Source of the DNA: Candidatus Anstonella stagnisolia
GTDB taxonomy: Archaea > Micrarchaeota > Micrarchaeia > Anstonellales > Anstonellaceae
DNA: 64,000 nucleotides
NCBI GenBank assembly: GCA_902384585.1
Contig: CABMCJ010000002.1
Span: 79,062-143,061, forward strand
Direction of reading: 5' to 3'
Under the pieces are notes generated by a model. That model searched no databases. It was not told where the DNA came from and worked only from the letters and a program-made list of their open reading frames with translations. The position numbers and the translations under genes were made by a program. Positions 50,905 to 59,516 of the stretch are shown one piece after another. The first letter of the stretch is position 1. Each line of letters begins with the position of its first letter.

Positions 50905-51615
50905 TTACTTTAGGTATTTTTCCACTTCTTTCTGGGAGAGCACCGTGAATTCCTTCTTTTTCGTGCTTGCGACCGCAATTTCTATGTTGTCGGAGGTGAG
51001 CTTTGCGTCCCCGCTCTTCTTTATTGCCTTTAGGGCGAGTGCGACTCCTTCCTCTAGGGAGATGCCTTCCTTGTATTCTTTCTCAAAGAATTCCTCTACC
51101 TCTTTCTTTCCCATTCCTACTGCGGCTGCCTTATAGCCCGTTAGTGCTCCCGAGGGCTCTGCCTCGTAGAGTTTTGCCGAGCCATCCACTCCTGCAATCA
51201 GGAGGGACACGCCGAATGGGCGGATGCCGCCATATTGGGTGTATGCCTGCATTATGTCGCACAGGTTCTTTGCGATTAGTTCTACTGAGGCGGGTTCTGC
51301 GTAGGAAAGGCGGTGCCTTTGCGCTTCCAGGCGCGCTATATCTACCAGGCGGCGTGCATCTGCGATCAAGCCGCTTGCTGTGGATGCGATGTGAGTGTCT
51401 ATTTCGAAAATTTTCTTCATGCTTTCTGGGACTAGGAGGGAGGAGGTTGCATTCTTGAATGCTGCGAGAACTACGCCGTCTGCGCACACTACGCCAACTG
51501 CGGTTGCGCCCCTCTTTACTGCTTCCTTTGCGTATTCCACCTGGAACAGCCTTCCATCTGGGGAGAATACAGTAATTGCGCGGTCATATGCCTGTGCCTG
51601 TGGTGAAGGATACAT
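50905..51615 (-). CDS. psmA: 20S proteasome alpha subunit
   Basis: From ATG 51615 (MYPSPQAQAYDRAITVFSPD) the product is 236 residues. It has the N-terminal alpha-specific helix region GRLFQVEYAKEAVKRG and a full proteasome fold with VSLLIAGVDGSAKLYEAEPSG. It forms the outer rings and gates entry; the beta subunit is not in this window. GAGGTG precedes the start. Cdc48 at 16.9 kb is a likely unfoldase partner. Confidence 0.96.
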   Translation of the reverse strand: MYPSPQAQAYDRAITVFSPDGRLFQVEYAKEAVKRGATAVGVVCADGVVLAAFKNATSSLLVPESMKKIFEIDTHIASTASGLIADARRLVDIARLEAQRHRLSYAEPASVELIAKNLCDIMQAYTQYGGIRPFGVSLLIAGVDGSAKLYEAEPSGALTGYKAAAVGMGKKEVEEFFEKEYKEGISLEEGVALALKAIKKSGDAKLTSDNIEIAVASTKKKEFTVLSQKEVEKYLK

Positions 51616-51648
51616 AGATACACCTCTTTTCTGAATAGAAATACGCAC

Positions 51649-51909
51649 AAACTATGCGCCGTAGGTTTATAATGCTTGCAGGTTTGGGCGGTTTGGGCTG
51701 GGAAGGAAGCATTAAATACTACTTAAGGCGCAGTTCTCCCCTATGGCAAAGGGCAATGCGTTGGAACTTTTTGTGCACACGCTTAGCCTTTGCTTTGCAC
51801 CGACGCCAGGGCGCTAGCCCACTAAACTACTTTTTTGCAATTTGAATTCTGCTTTCATTACGTTAGTTTTTGCAATAGGCTACTGGATAAAAATAAAAGA
51901 GGTGTAAAA
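51649..51909. other. non-coding stretch with hairpin and tRNA-like segment
   Basis: No convincing protein frame was seen on either strand. A stem is formed by GCAAAGGGC (51746-51754) and GCCTTTGC (51786-51793) with a one-base bulge, extended inward by GCG/CGC. On the minus strand TAGTTTAGTGGGCTAGC (near 51825) resembles a tRNA D-arm, but no acceptor or T-arm could be fitted. An A-rich AAAAATAAAAGAGGTG precedes the ATG at 51910. Confidence 0.4.
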
Positions 51910-51951
51910 ATGGAAAATAAAATACAAAACGGGTGTTCGCGCCCAGAATGA
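51910..51951 (+). other. 13-codon frame with strong ribosome site upstream of proC
   Basis: GAGGTG lies 5 bases before ATG 51910, which encodes MENKIQNGCSRPE and stops. The frame of proC is open backwards from 52001 to TAA 51905, reading in part KTGVRAQNEADTKGAF, so a one-base shift in the A-rich segment 51913-51930 would fuse this start to proC and add about 30 residues. Leader peptide and frameshifted N-terminus are both possible. Confidence 0.45.
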
Positions 51952-52000
51952 GGCGGACACGAAAGGCGCATTTAGAAAAGATGCGCTTGTTGAAGGTGCG

Positions 52001-52852
52001 ATGATGGACAAAAAGAATTTGCTTGCAGGCAAAAGAATAGCCGTGATTGGCGGGAGCGGGAATGTAGGCTCGCTGCTTGCGAAAAAGCTTGCGCAAGTGG
52101 AAGGCATAGGCGGCGTTGTTGCAACCGGAAGGGATGCGCAGAAATTGCACACGCTTTCGCAGGAGGGGATTGAAACCTCCACGGACAATGTGCAAGCAGT
52201 GCAGGAAGCGGACATCGTGCTCTTGTGCGTGAAGCCCCAGCAAATGAAGGGGGTTGTTGCGCAAATAGGCGCTCACGCGCAGGGAAAGATTGTTGTGTCC
52301 GTTGCGGCGGGCGTTCCGCTGGAATATCTTGAGAGGGAGCTTGCGGGCGCGGCAGTTGTAAGGTGCATGCCGAATTTGTGCGCATCAATTGGGATGTCGC
52401 AGACTGCGGTTGCAACAAACTCCAAAAACGGGGAAGGCGCGATTGCGCGCGCAATGCTCTCCCTTCTTGGGAAAACCTACGAGGTGGAAGAAAAGCAGGT
52501 TGCAGTATGGACTTCGGTGTGCGCAAGCGGGCCTGCGTTCCTTGTGAGGGCTGCGGTGCGCAACATACGGGATGAGCACATGCTGCCTTGCATGGAAGAT
52601 GCGCTTTGCAGGGAAGGGTTTGGAAAAAGCGAGGCTGCGCAAATCGCGCGGGACGTGCTCTCTTCCACAAAGAGGCTCATGGAAGAAAGGGAATGGGGAG
52701 CCGCGGAATTTGTGAAAAAGGTAGCATCAAGGAAAGGGACTACGCGCGCAGGGCTTAAGGCATGGGGAAGGAAGTTTGATGAAGAAGGGCTTTCTTCTGC
52801 ATTTGAGGCTGCAAAGCTGCGTGCGCAGGAAATAGAGAGGGGCTTTGCATAA
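52001..52852 (+). CDS. proC: pyrroline-5-carboxylate reductase
   Basis: The 283-residue product has the N-terminal dinucleotide motif AVIGGSGNVGSLLAKKL, the segment CVKPQQMKGVV, the conserved CMPNLCASIG and a C-terminal dimer domain with SGPAFLVRAA. It reduces P5C to proline with NAD(P)H. A better ribosome site lies upstream at 51910 in another frame (see that entry). PRODH at 32.9 kb runs the opposite step. Confidence 0.9.
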   Translation: MMDKKNLLAGKRIAVIGGSGNVGSLLAKKLAQVEGIGGVVATGRDAQKLHTLSQEGIETSTDNVQAVQEADIVLLCVKPQQMKGVVAQIGAHAQGKIVVSVAAGVPLEYLERELAGAAVVRCMPNLCASIGMSQTAVATNSKNGEGAIARAMLSLLGKTYEVEEKQVAVWTSVCASGPAFLVRAAVRNIRDEHMLPCMEDALCREGFGKSEAAQIARDVLSSTKRLMEEREWGAAEFVKKVASRKGTTRAGLKAWGRKFDEEGLSSAFEAAKLRAQEIERGFA

Positions 52853-52910
52853 GCCCTTCTTTTTTATTTTTTTGTTTTGGGAGGCGGAAGCAGCAAAGCT
52901 TTATATATTC

Positions 52911-52922
52911 ATATGCGCATAT
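52911..52922. promoter_or_regulatory. 12-bp palindrome, probable ArsR operator
   Basis: ATATGCGCATAT is a perfect palindrome between the TTTATATATTC box (52900-52910) and the start codon at 52929. Its position at the transcription start is where a repressor would block initiation. ArsR proteins usually bind such imperfect or perfect 12-2-12 type sites, so autoregulation is inferred. Confidence 0.5.
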
Positions 52923-52928
52923 AAGCAT

Positions 52929-53195
52929 ATGAAAAACGAACGCATGGCGAAAGTGTTTTTGGCTCTTTGCGACCCAACCAGGCTGCAAATCGTGCAAAAG
53001 CTTGCAAAAAGCAAGGGGTGCGTGCAGGAAATTGGGAGGAGCATTGGGAAAAACCAGCCGAACGTTTCGCAGCACCTAAGGGTGCTCAAGGAGGCAGGGC
53101 TTGTGGAAACAAGAAGGGAAGGAAAGCGCATTTGCTATTCTATTAGGGGCGAGAACGTGGGAAAGCTCATTGGAATTGCGCAAAAAATTGGGTAG
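52929..53195 (+). CDS. ArsR-family transcription regulator
   Basis: The 88-residue winged-helix protein begins MKNERMAKVFLALCDPTRLQIVQKL, with recognition region NQPNVSQHLRVLKEAGLV and wing RREGKRICYSI. Three cysteines (CDPT, GCVQE, ICYS) could sense metal or redox state. The leaderless start follows TTTATATATTC. It is directly upstream of a glutaredoxin-like gene (9-bp gap). Confidence 0.88.
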   Translation: MKNERMAKVFLALCDPTRLQIVQKLAKSKGCVQEIGRSIGKNQPNVSQHLRVLKEAGLVETRREGKRICYSIRGENVGKLIGIAQKIG

Positions 53196-53204
53196 GTGGT
53201 ATTT

Positions 53205-53507
53205 ATGGACGAACTGGAATGGATAAGGAAAAAGAAAATGGATGAGCTTATGAAAAACATGGGGGGGATGGGAATGCAGAAAAAAATCACAGTATACTCC
53301 ACGCCGACTTGCCCGTTTTGCACAATGGCAAAGCAGTATTTGAAGGGCAAGGGAGTGCAATTCTCGGACATTGATGTTGCAAAGGACAAGAATGCGGCGC
53401 TTGAGATGGTGAAAAAGAGCGGGCAGATGGGAGTCCCTGTGCTGGACATAGGCGGGAAAATAATTGTCGGGTTTGATAGGGCAAAGATAGATTCTGCACT
53501 AATTTAA
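53205..53507 (+). CDS. glutaredoxin-like protein
   Basis: The 100-residue product (ATG 53205, GGTGG ribosome site) has a charged N-terminal helix (DELEWIRKKKMDELMKNM), then ITVYSTPTCPFCTMAKQYL with CPFC active site and the cis-proline region MGVPVLDIGGKII. It is a thiol oxidoreductase of the NrdH/Grx type. It is co-transcribed with the ArsR gene, so the regulator may respond to a thiol-active signal. Confidence 0.9.
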   Translation: MDELEWIRKKKMDELMKNMGGMGMQKKITVYSTPTCPFCTMAKQYLKGKGVQFSDIDVAKDKNAALEMVKKSGQMGVPVLDIGGKIIVGFDRAKIDSALI

Positions 53508-53584
53508 GTCACTTGCCGGATTCTGGAATTGCGCGCGCTGGGTTTATTTGTCTGGTTCGGAAAGTTTGGGCGGGCTTCTTTAAT

Positions 53585-54406
53585 TTACTTGTCTGGTTCA
53601 GGTATTGTGCCGCCTGAGTGGTACGAAATAAGCCGCTTTATCATGTCGCACATCTCAAAGAACTCGGGGTCGCGCGTGTGCTCTGTGCGCGGGCGCTCCA
53701 CGTCCACGTGTATGTCCGCGATAACGCGCCCAGGGCGCTTGGAAAGCACTACTATTCGGTCAGCCATAAAGACTGCCTCGTCTATCAAATGCGTTATCAT
53801 CACGAATGTGTTCGTTGCGGTGCGCGGGTCGTTCCAGATGTCAAGCACGTCGCGCCTAAGGTTCTCTGCTGTAAGCGCGTCGAGCGCGGAAAAGGGCTCG
53901 TCCATGAGAAGGAGGCGCGGCTCCACTGCGAGCGCGCGCGCAATCCCCACGCGCTGCTTCATGCCACCGGAAAGCTCAAAGGGATAGGCATCTGCAAAAT
54001 CCTCAAGGTCCATGAGCTTTATGTACTTGTTTATGATGGGCGGGCGCTTTTCAAGCGGGACGTTTATGGACTCAAGCCCAAGGGAAATGTTCTCGTACAC
54101 GCTCCTCCAGGGAAGAAGCGCAAAAGTCTGGAAAATCATTGCGCTCATTTTCGGGTCGGGGCCTGTCACCTTCTTGTTGCGGAAAAGCACCTCGCCTTTT
54201 GTGGGAGTCTCAAGGCCTGCGATAAGGCGAAGCAGGGTGGACTTGCCGCAGCCTGAAGGCCCTACTACGCACACGAACTCGTGCTCGTGCACGTGGAAGC
54301 TCACGTCCTCAAGGGCGCGCGCGCGGTTCTTTGCCTCCACAAAATCCTTGTAAACGTGGCGCACTTCAAGCTCCACGCTTGGGGACTTTTTTTTCTTTGT
54401 TGCCAT
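53585..54406 (-). CDS. ABC transporter ATPase, NitT/TauT type
   Basis: The 273-residue protein has Walker A GPSGCGKSTLLRLIAG, signature LSGGMKQRVGIARAL, Walker B LLLMDEPFSALD and the switch His in MITHLIDEA. This type energises uptake of nitrate, taurine, sulfonates or similar anions. The 3' end is partly echoed 42 bp downstream by a second CTGGTTC-type segment (53543-53561). It follows the permease gene by 18 bp. Confidence 0.93.
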   Translation of the reverse strand: MATKKKKSPSVELEVRHVYKDFVEAKNRARALEDVSFHVHEHEFVCVVGPSGCGKSTLLRLIAGLETPTKGEVLFRNKKVTGPDPKMSAMIFQTFALLPWRSVYENISLGLESINVPLEKRPPIINKYIKLMDLEDFADAYPFELSGGMKQRVGIARALAVEPRLLLMDEPFSALDALTAENLRRDVLDIWNDPRTATNTFVMITHLIDEAVFMADRIVVLSKRPGRVIADIHVDVERPRTEHTRDPEFFEMCDMIKRLISYHSGGTIPEPDK

Positions 54407-54424
54407 TTTTTCGCCTTTTGGGAA

Positions 54425-56167
54425 TTATGTGCCTTCAAACCTGAATCGCTCGGCATAATTAAAAAGCCGACGCCAGATGAAGTAATTCATAAGCATTATA
54501 ACGGTCGTTATTGTTGCGATGCAAAGCGTTATTGCAAGCGGGTCTGGGTTTGCCGAGGTTGTCATCTTTGAGAGGAAAGCGCCTATGCCCGGCACTGAGT
54601 GCACCTGCCCGTTGTACGTAATGTACTCGCTTACTATGAGGGAATTCCATGCGCCGCCCCATGCCTGTATGCTGCCAAGTATTATGCCTGGGAGGATTGC
54701 CGGGATGAGTATCTTTTGGTAGAGGAGCGTATTTTTGAGCCCGAATGCGCGCGAAGCTTCGAGTATGTCACCGGGAATGTTGCGAAGCGCGCCTATTATG
54801 TTGAAGAGCAGGTACCATTGGGTGCCCGTGAGAAGGAGAAGGATGCATGCGACCTCCACCCCGAACTGCCCGCCGCCGAAAATCCCTATCACAAGTATCA
54901 CGATGAAGGGGAAGAGCGCGAGTGCGGGGGTGGATTGGCCGATGTCAAACACAGGGAAAAATATCTGGGAGAGGCGCGAGCTGCGCACAACGATTATTGC
55001 TGCAATGAGCGTCCACACGAGCGCGATTATGTATGCTATCAGGATGCGCACAAAAGAGCGGGCTGCGAGTATTGGAAGCTCCAGGATTTCCTTGTGCGTT
55101 GTAAGGGTGTTCCAGAAATTTATCACGGGGGCGGAGAAAGAGGATGAGAAGAACCAGAGAAGCGCGAACATCACTACAAGGAAGAGCACGGTGTAAATTG
55201 AGAAGAGCTCCCATGCGGGCATCTGCAAATGGCGGCGCGTGCGGGGGACGTATTTCACCCCGATTTTGTATTTGCGCATTGCAATGAAAAAGCGCTCTAT
55301 TGGCTCGTTTATGTGCGCATCAAACCAATGGGATTTGGAGCGCACCCATATGAAAAGGCGCACAATTGCGGAATCCTCCTCTTCCTCTTCCAGCATTTCG
55401 GATTTCATTGTCTGTATTTTGAAGCGCTTGGAGTATGAGAGAAGCGGCTTCCATACCAGCATGTTGATGGTGTACACGATTGAAACGAACACGATGAGGC
55501 CGAAAAGCGCTGCAGGGATGTTGCCAAGGTTGTATACTGCGTTCCCAAGGTAGGTGCCTATCCCGGGAAGGAAATGCGTTGTTGTGCCGTAGGTGAGCAT
55601 TTCGGCTGCAACCAGGAAATACCAGCCGCCGCCCCATGCAAGAACGCTGCCTGTTATGAAGGCGGGGATTATTGCGGGAAGCACGATGTGGTACACGTAG
55701 CGCCAGCCGTGCAGGCCATAGGAATTTGAGGCTTCCCGTATGTCGTTTGGGATGTTGCGCACGCCTGAGAGGACTGAGAATGTGACTGCCCATGCCATTC
55801 CCGTAAAGATTAGGAAAATGGAGGCGATTTCAAAGCCTAGCGCGCCTGGGAGGAAGCCGAGGAAGAAAAAGAGTGCTGCAGGCACGTACCCGAGTACAGG
55901 TATGGATTGGAGAATGTCCAGAAGCGGCAGCATGAAAAGCCGCGGTGTGCGATAGAGCCCCGCGATTATGCCGTATGCGAGGGAGAATGCAACCACGAGC
56001 GCATATGCCGCGAACATGCGCAGCATTGTGCGGAAAATGAAATAGGGAAGCTGCGGGGTTTGGGGGTCTGCGAGGACGTCCTTCCACCAGCCCAGGTAGC
56101 TGTAGAGAGCAAATACAGTAAGAAAAAGCGCCGAGAGCACAAGCAATAGGGTTCTTGTTCTTGACAC
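54425..56167 (-). CDS. ABC transporter permease, duplicated anion-type
   Basis: The 580-residue protein contains two permease units in tandem, each with about six membrane segments and the EAA-type cytoplasmic loop (ASNSYGLHGWRYVYHIVLPAI and ASRAFGLKNTLLYQKILIPAI). This matches the double permease of an anion ABC system. Only the ATPase is adjacent; no substrate-binding protein is present nearby, so the ligand cannot be named. Confidence 0.92.
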   Translation of the reverse strand: MSRTRTLLLVLSALFLTVFALYSYLGWWKDVLADPQTPQLPYFIFRTMLRMFAAYALVVAFSLAYGIIAGLYRTPRLFMLPLLDILQSIPVLGYVPAALFFFLGFLPGALGFEIASIFLIFTGMAWAVTFSVLSGVRNIPNDIREASNSYGLHGWRYVYHIVLPAIIPAFITGSVLAWGGGWYFLVAAEMLTYGTTTHFLPGIGTYLGNAVYNLGNIPAALFGLIVFVSIVYTINMLVWKPLLSYSKRFKIQTMKSEMLEEEEEDSAIVRLFIWVRSKSHWFDAHINEPIERFFIAMRKYKIGVKYVPRTRRHLQMPAWELFSIYTVLFLVVMFALLWFFSSSFSAPVINFWNTLTTHKEILELPILAARSFVRILIAYIIALVWTLIAAIIVVRSSRLSQIFFPVFDIGQSTPALALFPFIVILVIGIFGGGQFGVEVACILLLLTGTQWYLLFNIIGALRNIPGDILEASRAFGLKNTLLYQKILIPAILPGIILGSIQAWGGAWNSLIVSEYITYNGQVHSVPGIGAFLSKMTTSANPDPLAITLCIATITTVIMLMNYFIWRRLFNYAERFRFEGT

Positions 56168-56265
56168 AAGAAAAATCTCGGGCGGGAAAGTTTATATTTG
56201 GTTGTGCAGGGCTTGCACACATTCACCTTTATATATTTTTGATGACAACGATATAACGGTAGGTA

Positions 56266-56961
56266 ATGATGGCACAGGCAGTAATAAAGGCGGCACGAAT
56301 GGACGGGCTGCGCGTTTTTGAAAACAGGAATTTTTCTTTTGGAAAGCCGCGCACGCTGGAGCAGATAACAGCGAGAATAATTAGGTACAGGGAGGATGAA
56401 GTTTATGGAAATAGGCAGCCACCATGGCTTGTATGGAATACAAAGCTAAGTAACTATGCCCATGGGCTTTTTGTTGACTCTGATGGGCGTTTGCTTAAGT
56501 GGCCAAACATTGAGAAATATCTTGAGAAGAAAATTGCGGGGGCAAACGGAAGGGGAGAAAAACTGCGCGTTCTTGACATAGGGCTGGGGAGCGGGGAGCA
56601 GTGGCTGGAATTCATCAAAACGCACGAGGTAGACTTTTACGGGACTGCACTTGCAATGAAGCACGTGCATCCGGATTTGAGGGAAAGGGTAAAGCTGTGC
56701 ACTGCCGCCAGCTTGTATAAGAGATTCGCGGCAAATTCGTTTGACGTTGTAGTAACGCATCTTGGGGCGCACTGCCAGGAAATTGAGGCAATTGAAAATG
56801 CACTTTTCGTACTGAAAAAAGGCGGCGAAGCCGTGTTTGTCTTTGAACACTTCGTGCCGGCGGAAGTGAATGCTGCGGCGCTTGAACGCAGGTGCTTTGA
56901 GCTTGTTAAAGAAACAGAGAATAATGGAAGGTATAATGTGCTGCACATAAGGAAATTATGA
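56266..56961 (+). CDS. class I SAM-dependent methyltransferase-like protein
   Basis: The 231-residue protein has motif [18 protein letters not shown] (about residue 105), acidic motif DFYGTAL and motif IV-like [11 protein letters not shown]. The N-terminal 90 residues are unlike common families. The substrate is unknown. TTTATATATTTTTGATG near 56229-56245 is the promoter. It is convergent with the phosphoglycerate mutase gene, whose end overlaps by 6 bp. Confidence 0.75.
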   Translation: MMAQAVIKAARMDGLRVFENRNFSFGKPRTLEQITARIIRYREDEVYGNRQPPWLVWNTKLSNYAHGLFVDSDGRLLKWPNIEKYLEKKIAGANGRGEKLRVLDIGLGSGEQWLEFIKTHEVDFYGTALAMKHVHPDLRERVKLCTAASLYKRFAANSFDVVVTHLGAHCQEIEAIENALFVLKKGGEAVFVFEHFVPAEVNAAALERRCFELVKETENNGRYNVLHIRKL

Positions 56962-57711
56962 ATGCTGCTTTTTCGCCTTTCCCTGCGCTTCGACTTTTTC
57001 CATTGCGGCTTTCACTTTCTTCGGGTCTCCTAGGTAGTAATGCCTTAGGGGCTTGAGGGAATTGTCCAGTTCGTACACAAGAGGGATTCCTGTGGGGATG
57101 TTAAGCTCAACTATTTTCCTGTCGGAAACCTTGTCCAGGTATTTCACGAGCGCGCGAAGGGAATTGCCGTGCGCGACTATTAGGACGCGCTTTCCTTTCT
57201 TTATTGAAGGCGCGATTTCTTCTTTCCAGTAAGGGAGGAATCGTGTGTAAGTGTCCTTTAGGCATTCGGAAGAGGGAAGAAGGGAGCGCGGCACATTTTT
57301 GTAAAGGGAATCGTGCATTGGATGGCGCGGGTCGGACTTTTTTAAGGAAGGCGGGCGTATTGCATAGCTTCGCCTCCAGATTTTCACCTGCGCCTCTCCG
57401 AACTTTTGCGCCATTTCGGACTTGTTCATTCCTTGGAGGGCGCCATAATGCCGCTCATTGAGGCGCCAGGAATATTTTATGGGAGGGGAGGAATGCATTT
57501 CCTTAAGGGCTAATTCCATTGTCTGGATTGCGCGCTTGAGAACTGAAGTGTAAACGATATCAAAAGAGAAATTTTCCTTGAGAAGAAGCTGCCCCGCTTC
57601 CTTTGCCTCTTCTTTTCCTTTTTCACTTAGTGGGACGTCTGTCCAGCCGCTAAAGCGGTTTTCCTGATTCCATGTGCTTTCGCCGTGGCGCAGGAGGACG
57701 AGTGTGTGCAT
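56956..57711 (-). CDS. gpmA: 2,3-bisphosphoglycerate-dependent phosphoglycerate mutase
   Basis: The 251-residue protein has the phosphohistidine loop [24 protein letters not shown], the [14 protein letters not shown] active-site segment and [16 protein letters not shown]. It interconverts 3- and 2-phosphoglycerate. Most archaea use the unrelated cofactor-independent enzyme, so this bacterial-type gene probably came by transfer, though its codon use matches the neighbours. Confidence 0.94.
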   Translation of the reverse strand: MHTLVLLRHGESTWNQENRFSGWTDVPLSEKGKEEAKEAGQLLLKENFSFDIVYTSVLKRAIQTMELALKEMHSSPPIKYSWRLNERHYGALQGMNKSEMAQKFGEAQVKIWRRSYAIRPPSLKKSDPRHPMHDSLYKNVPRSLLPSSECLKDTYTRFLPYWKEEIAPSIKKGKRVLIVAHGNSLRALVKYLDKVSDRKIVELNIPTGIPLVYELDNSLKPLRHYYLGDPKKVKAAMEKVEAQGKAKKQHS

Positions 57712-57790
57712 GAGGGGAGTTCGAAGAAAAGAGATTTAAGGATAATACTAAAGGTTATGGAAATAAAAAAGGAAAAAGAAGAAAAGCAGC

Positions 57791-58444
57791 TTACGGGCTT
57801 GTCGCGCCGGTGTTGGGGTTTATTGTGTTGCTGCCCGTGTCCGGATTAGTTGGGTTCCCGGGGTTGGCATTGCCTGCGCCCGGGGTTGCTGGATTAGTGG
57901 CGGTATTTGTATTGGTGTTGCCGGTTGGGTTTGTTGGCGCGACTGCAGTTGTTTTCTGCGCCTTTGCGCTAAGCGTTGCGCTTGCAACGCGGCGCGGGAA
58001 ATCTGCGCCGTCATCAGGGAGCTTGTAGTATACGTAGAGCTTTCCTGAGAAGTCCTCCCCTACGCTCATGGGGGCTGTGTTGTCCTTCTTGCACTCTATT
58101 CCGTTTATCGCATAGTCGTTGCTTGCTGGCACGAATATGCTGTTGGTGCTTGTGGGCGCGGGCGCTTCCTTTGAGTTTGAGCAGATTACCTCATACACGT
58201 ATATGCCGCTTGAGAAGCCGTTTGTTATTTTCCCATAGAGCTTGCCTGCGTGCTCGTTGTCCGCTGTGAGAAGCGGCTTTCCGCACACAAAAGAAGGAGT
58301 GTCAAATGTGCATTGTTCCGGAGCACGGAAGGGGTTTATGAAAAGCAATGCAGCAAGCACAACAACTATTACTAGGAGTGCCCAGCCGTATGTCATTAAG
58401 TATTCCATTGCAGCTTGCCCTTTTGTAATTCCGAATATTTTCAT
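57791..58444 (-). CDS. type IV pilin-like protein
   Basis: The 217-residue product begins MKIFGITKG and then QAAMEYLMTYGWALLVIVVV, a class III (pre-pilin) signal with cleavage predicted after Gly 9. The mature N-terminus QAAMEYL continues as a hydrophobic helix. The following domain has three or four cysteines and the C-terminus is a Thr/Asn/Pro/Gly-rich tail. It is the major or minor subunit of a surface filament, encoded with the TadC/FlaJ pair. Confidence 0.92.
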   Translation of the reverse strand: MKIFGITKGQAAMEYLMTYGWALLVIVVVLAALLFINPFRAPEQCTFDTPSFVCGKPLLTADNEHAGKLYGKITNGFSSGIYVYEVICSNSKEAPAPTSTNSIFVPASNDYAINGIECKKDNTAPMSVGEDFSGKLYVYYKLPDDGADFPRRVASATLSAKAQKTTAVAPTNPTGNTNTNTATNPATPGAGNANPGNPTNPDTGSNTINPNTGATSP

Positions 58445-58455
58445 TAAACCACCTC

Positions 58456-59508
58456 TTACACGCTTACGTATGCGTCAAGCAATGCAGATATTAGAAGGAA
58501 TATTGCGATAGATGCCCCGAGGATGAGGGGGATGTATTTTATGCCCTGCTTCTTGGAGCCGTACTGGATTGCGCCTATTATGAGCGATGCGAACACCGCG
58601 GTAATTGTTGCGGATGCGAGCGTGAAAAGGTAGAACTCTGAAGAGCTTATGGAGGGGGAAACAGGGTGGATGAAGCCTGCGCCTGCTGCGCTTGAGATTA
58701 CAGGCATGGATGCGAACACTCCCTCAAGTATTGAGATGAGCTTTGTGGAAACTGCAAAGAGGAAGGGAGTGCCGATTGCGGCTGCGAACACTATGAAGAT
58801 TACGTACATTAGAAGGGACGCGTAAATTTCCTTTGCAAGAATTTGCATTGCGCGCGAGTCCTCTGCTGTGCGCTCAAGTATTTGAGCCATTTCGCCTCCG
58901 GATGCGATTCCCTGCTTTATCAGGGAAATTGAGCGCCGGAGTGCCTTGGAATCAAAGCGCATTGAGAGCATGTCAAGGGCTTTTGGGAAAGGCGTGCCTG
59001 CAAACGCCTGCCTGGAAACGTTCTCAACTTCGCGCGAGAGAAGCCCGAACTCGGGTTTTGCAGCGTGCCAGAGCGCGGAATCAATTGCCATGCCTGCGCG
59101 CACGTTTGAGGATGCGAGCAGCAGGAAATCAGGGAGAACGCTTTCGACCTGTTTTTTGCGCTCCTCCGCGAGCATTATGAGCACTGTGTAGGAGAGAAGG
59201 AACACAAGAAGCGAAGTGAGGCATACGGAAATTATGAACGTGAGGAGTGCTGGCACAAGAAGCGAAGAGGCAGTGAGCGAGGGGATGAGGAATGCTGAGA
59301 GCTTGAGGATTTCGTTGCGAAGGAGCGGGATGCTGGAGAATATTATGAAGAGCAATATTGTGATGAGCGCATCTATTGTGAGAAGGAACCCAAGGAACGC
59401 CTCTGCGCCCATGGACATGCCTGCGGAGCTTATGAGCTCTGCGGTTTTCCTTGTGCGCGTGCGCGAGAAAAGGCGCCCCAATGTTTCGTAAAATGTGTTG
59501 TTGTTCAT
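58456..59508 (-). CDS. TadC/FlaJ-type pilus assembly membrane protein (first copy)
   Basis: The 350-residue protein has an N-terminal hydrophobic region, a cytoplasmic F-domain (LPDFLLLASSNVRAGMAIDSALWHAA) and further membrane segments at the C-terminus. The T2SSF fold is recognised from the arrangement of helices and the sequence SLIKQGIASGGEMAQILERTAEDSRA. It forms the membrane platform for the pilus ATPase. It is 8 bp downstream of a second copy. Confidence 0.9.
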   Translation of the reverse strand: MNNNTFYETLGRLFSRTRTRKTAELISSAGMSMGAEAFLGFLLTIDALITILLFIIFSSIPLLRNEILKLSAFLIPSLTASSLLVPALLTFIISVCLTSLLVFLLSYTVLIMLAEERKKQVESVLPDFLLLASSNVRAGMAIDSALWHAAKPEFGLLSREVENVSRQAFAGTPFPKALDMLSMRFDSKALRRSISLIKQGIASGGEMAQILERTAEDSRAMQILAKEIYASLLMYVIFIVFAAAIGTPFLFAVSTKLISILEGVFASMPVISSAAGAGFIHPVSPSISSSEFYLFTLASATITAVFASLIIGAIQYGSKKQGIKYIPLILGASIAIFLLISALLDAYVSV

Positions 59509-59516
59509 GCGAGCAC

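Noticed and set aside
51780-51845. minus-strand tRNA suggested by a D-arm-like TAGTTTAGTGGG segment
   Set aside because: No acceptor stem, T-arm or 7-nt anticodon loop could be fitted, with or without one intron.
53543-53603. duplicated tail of the ABC ATPase gene as a meaningful repeat
   Set aside because: Only about 17 bp match, the second copy is out of frame, and no function is apparent.
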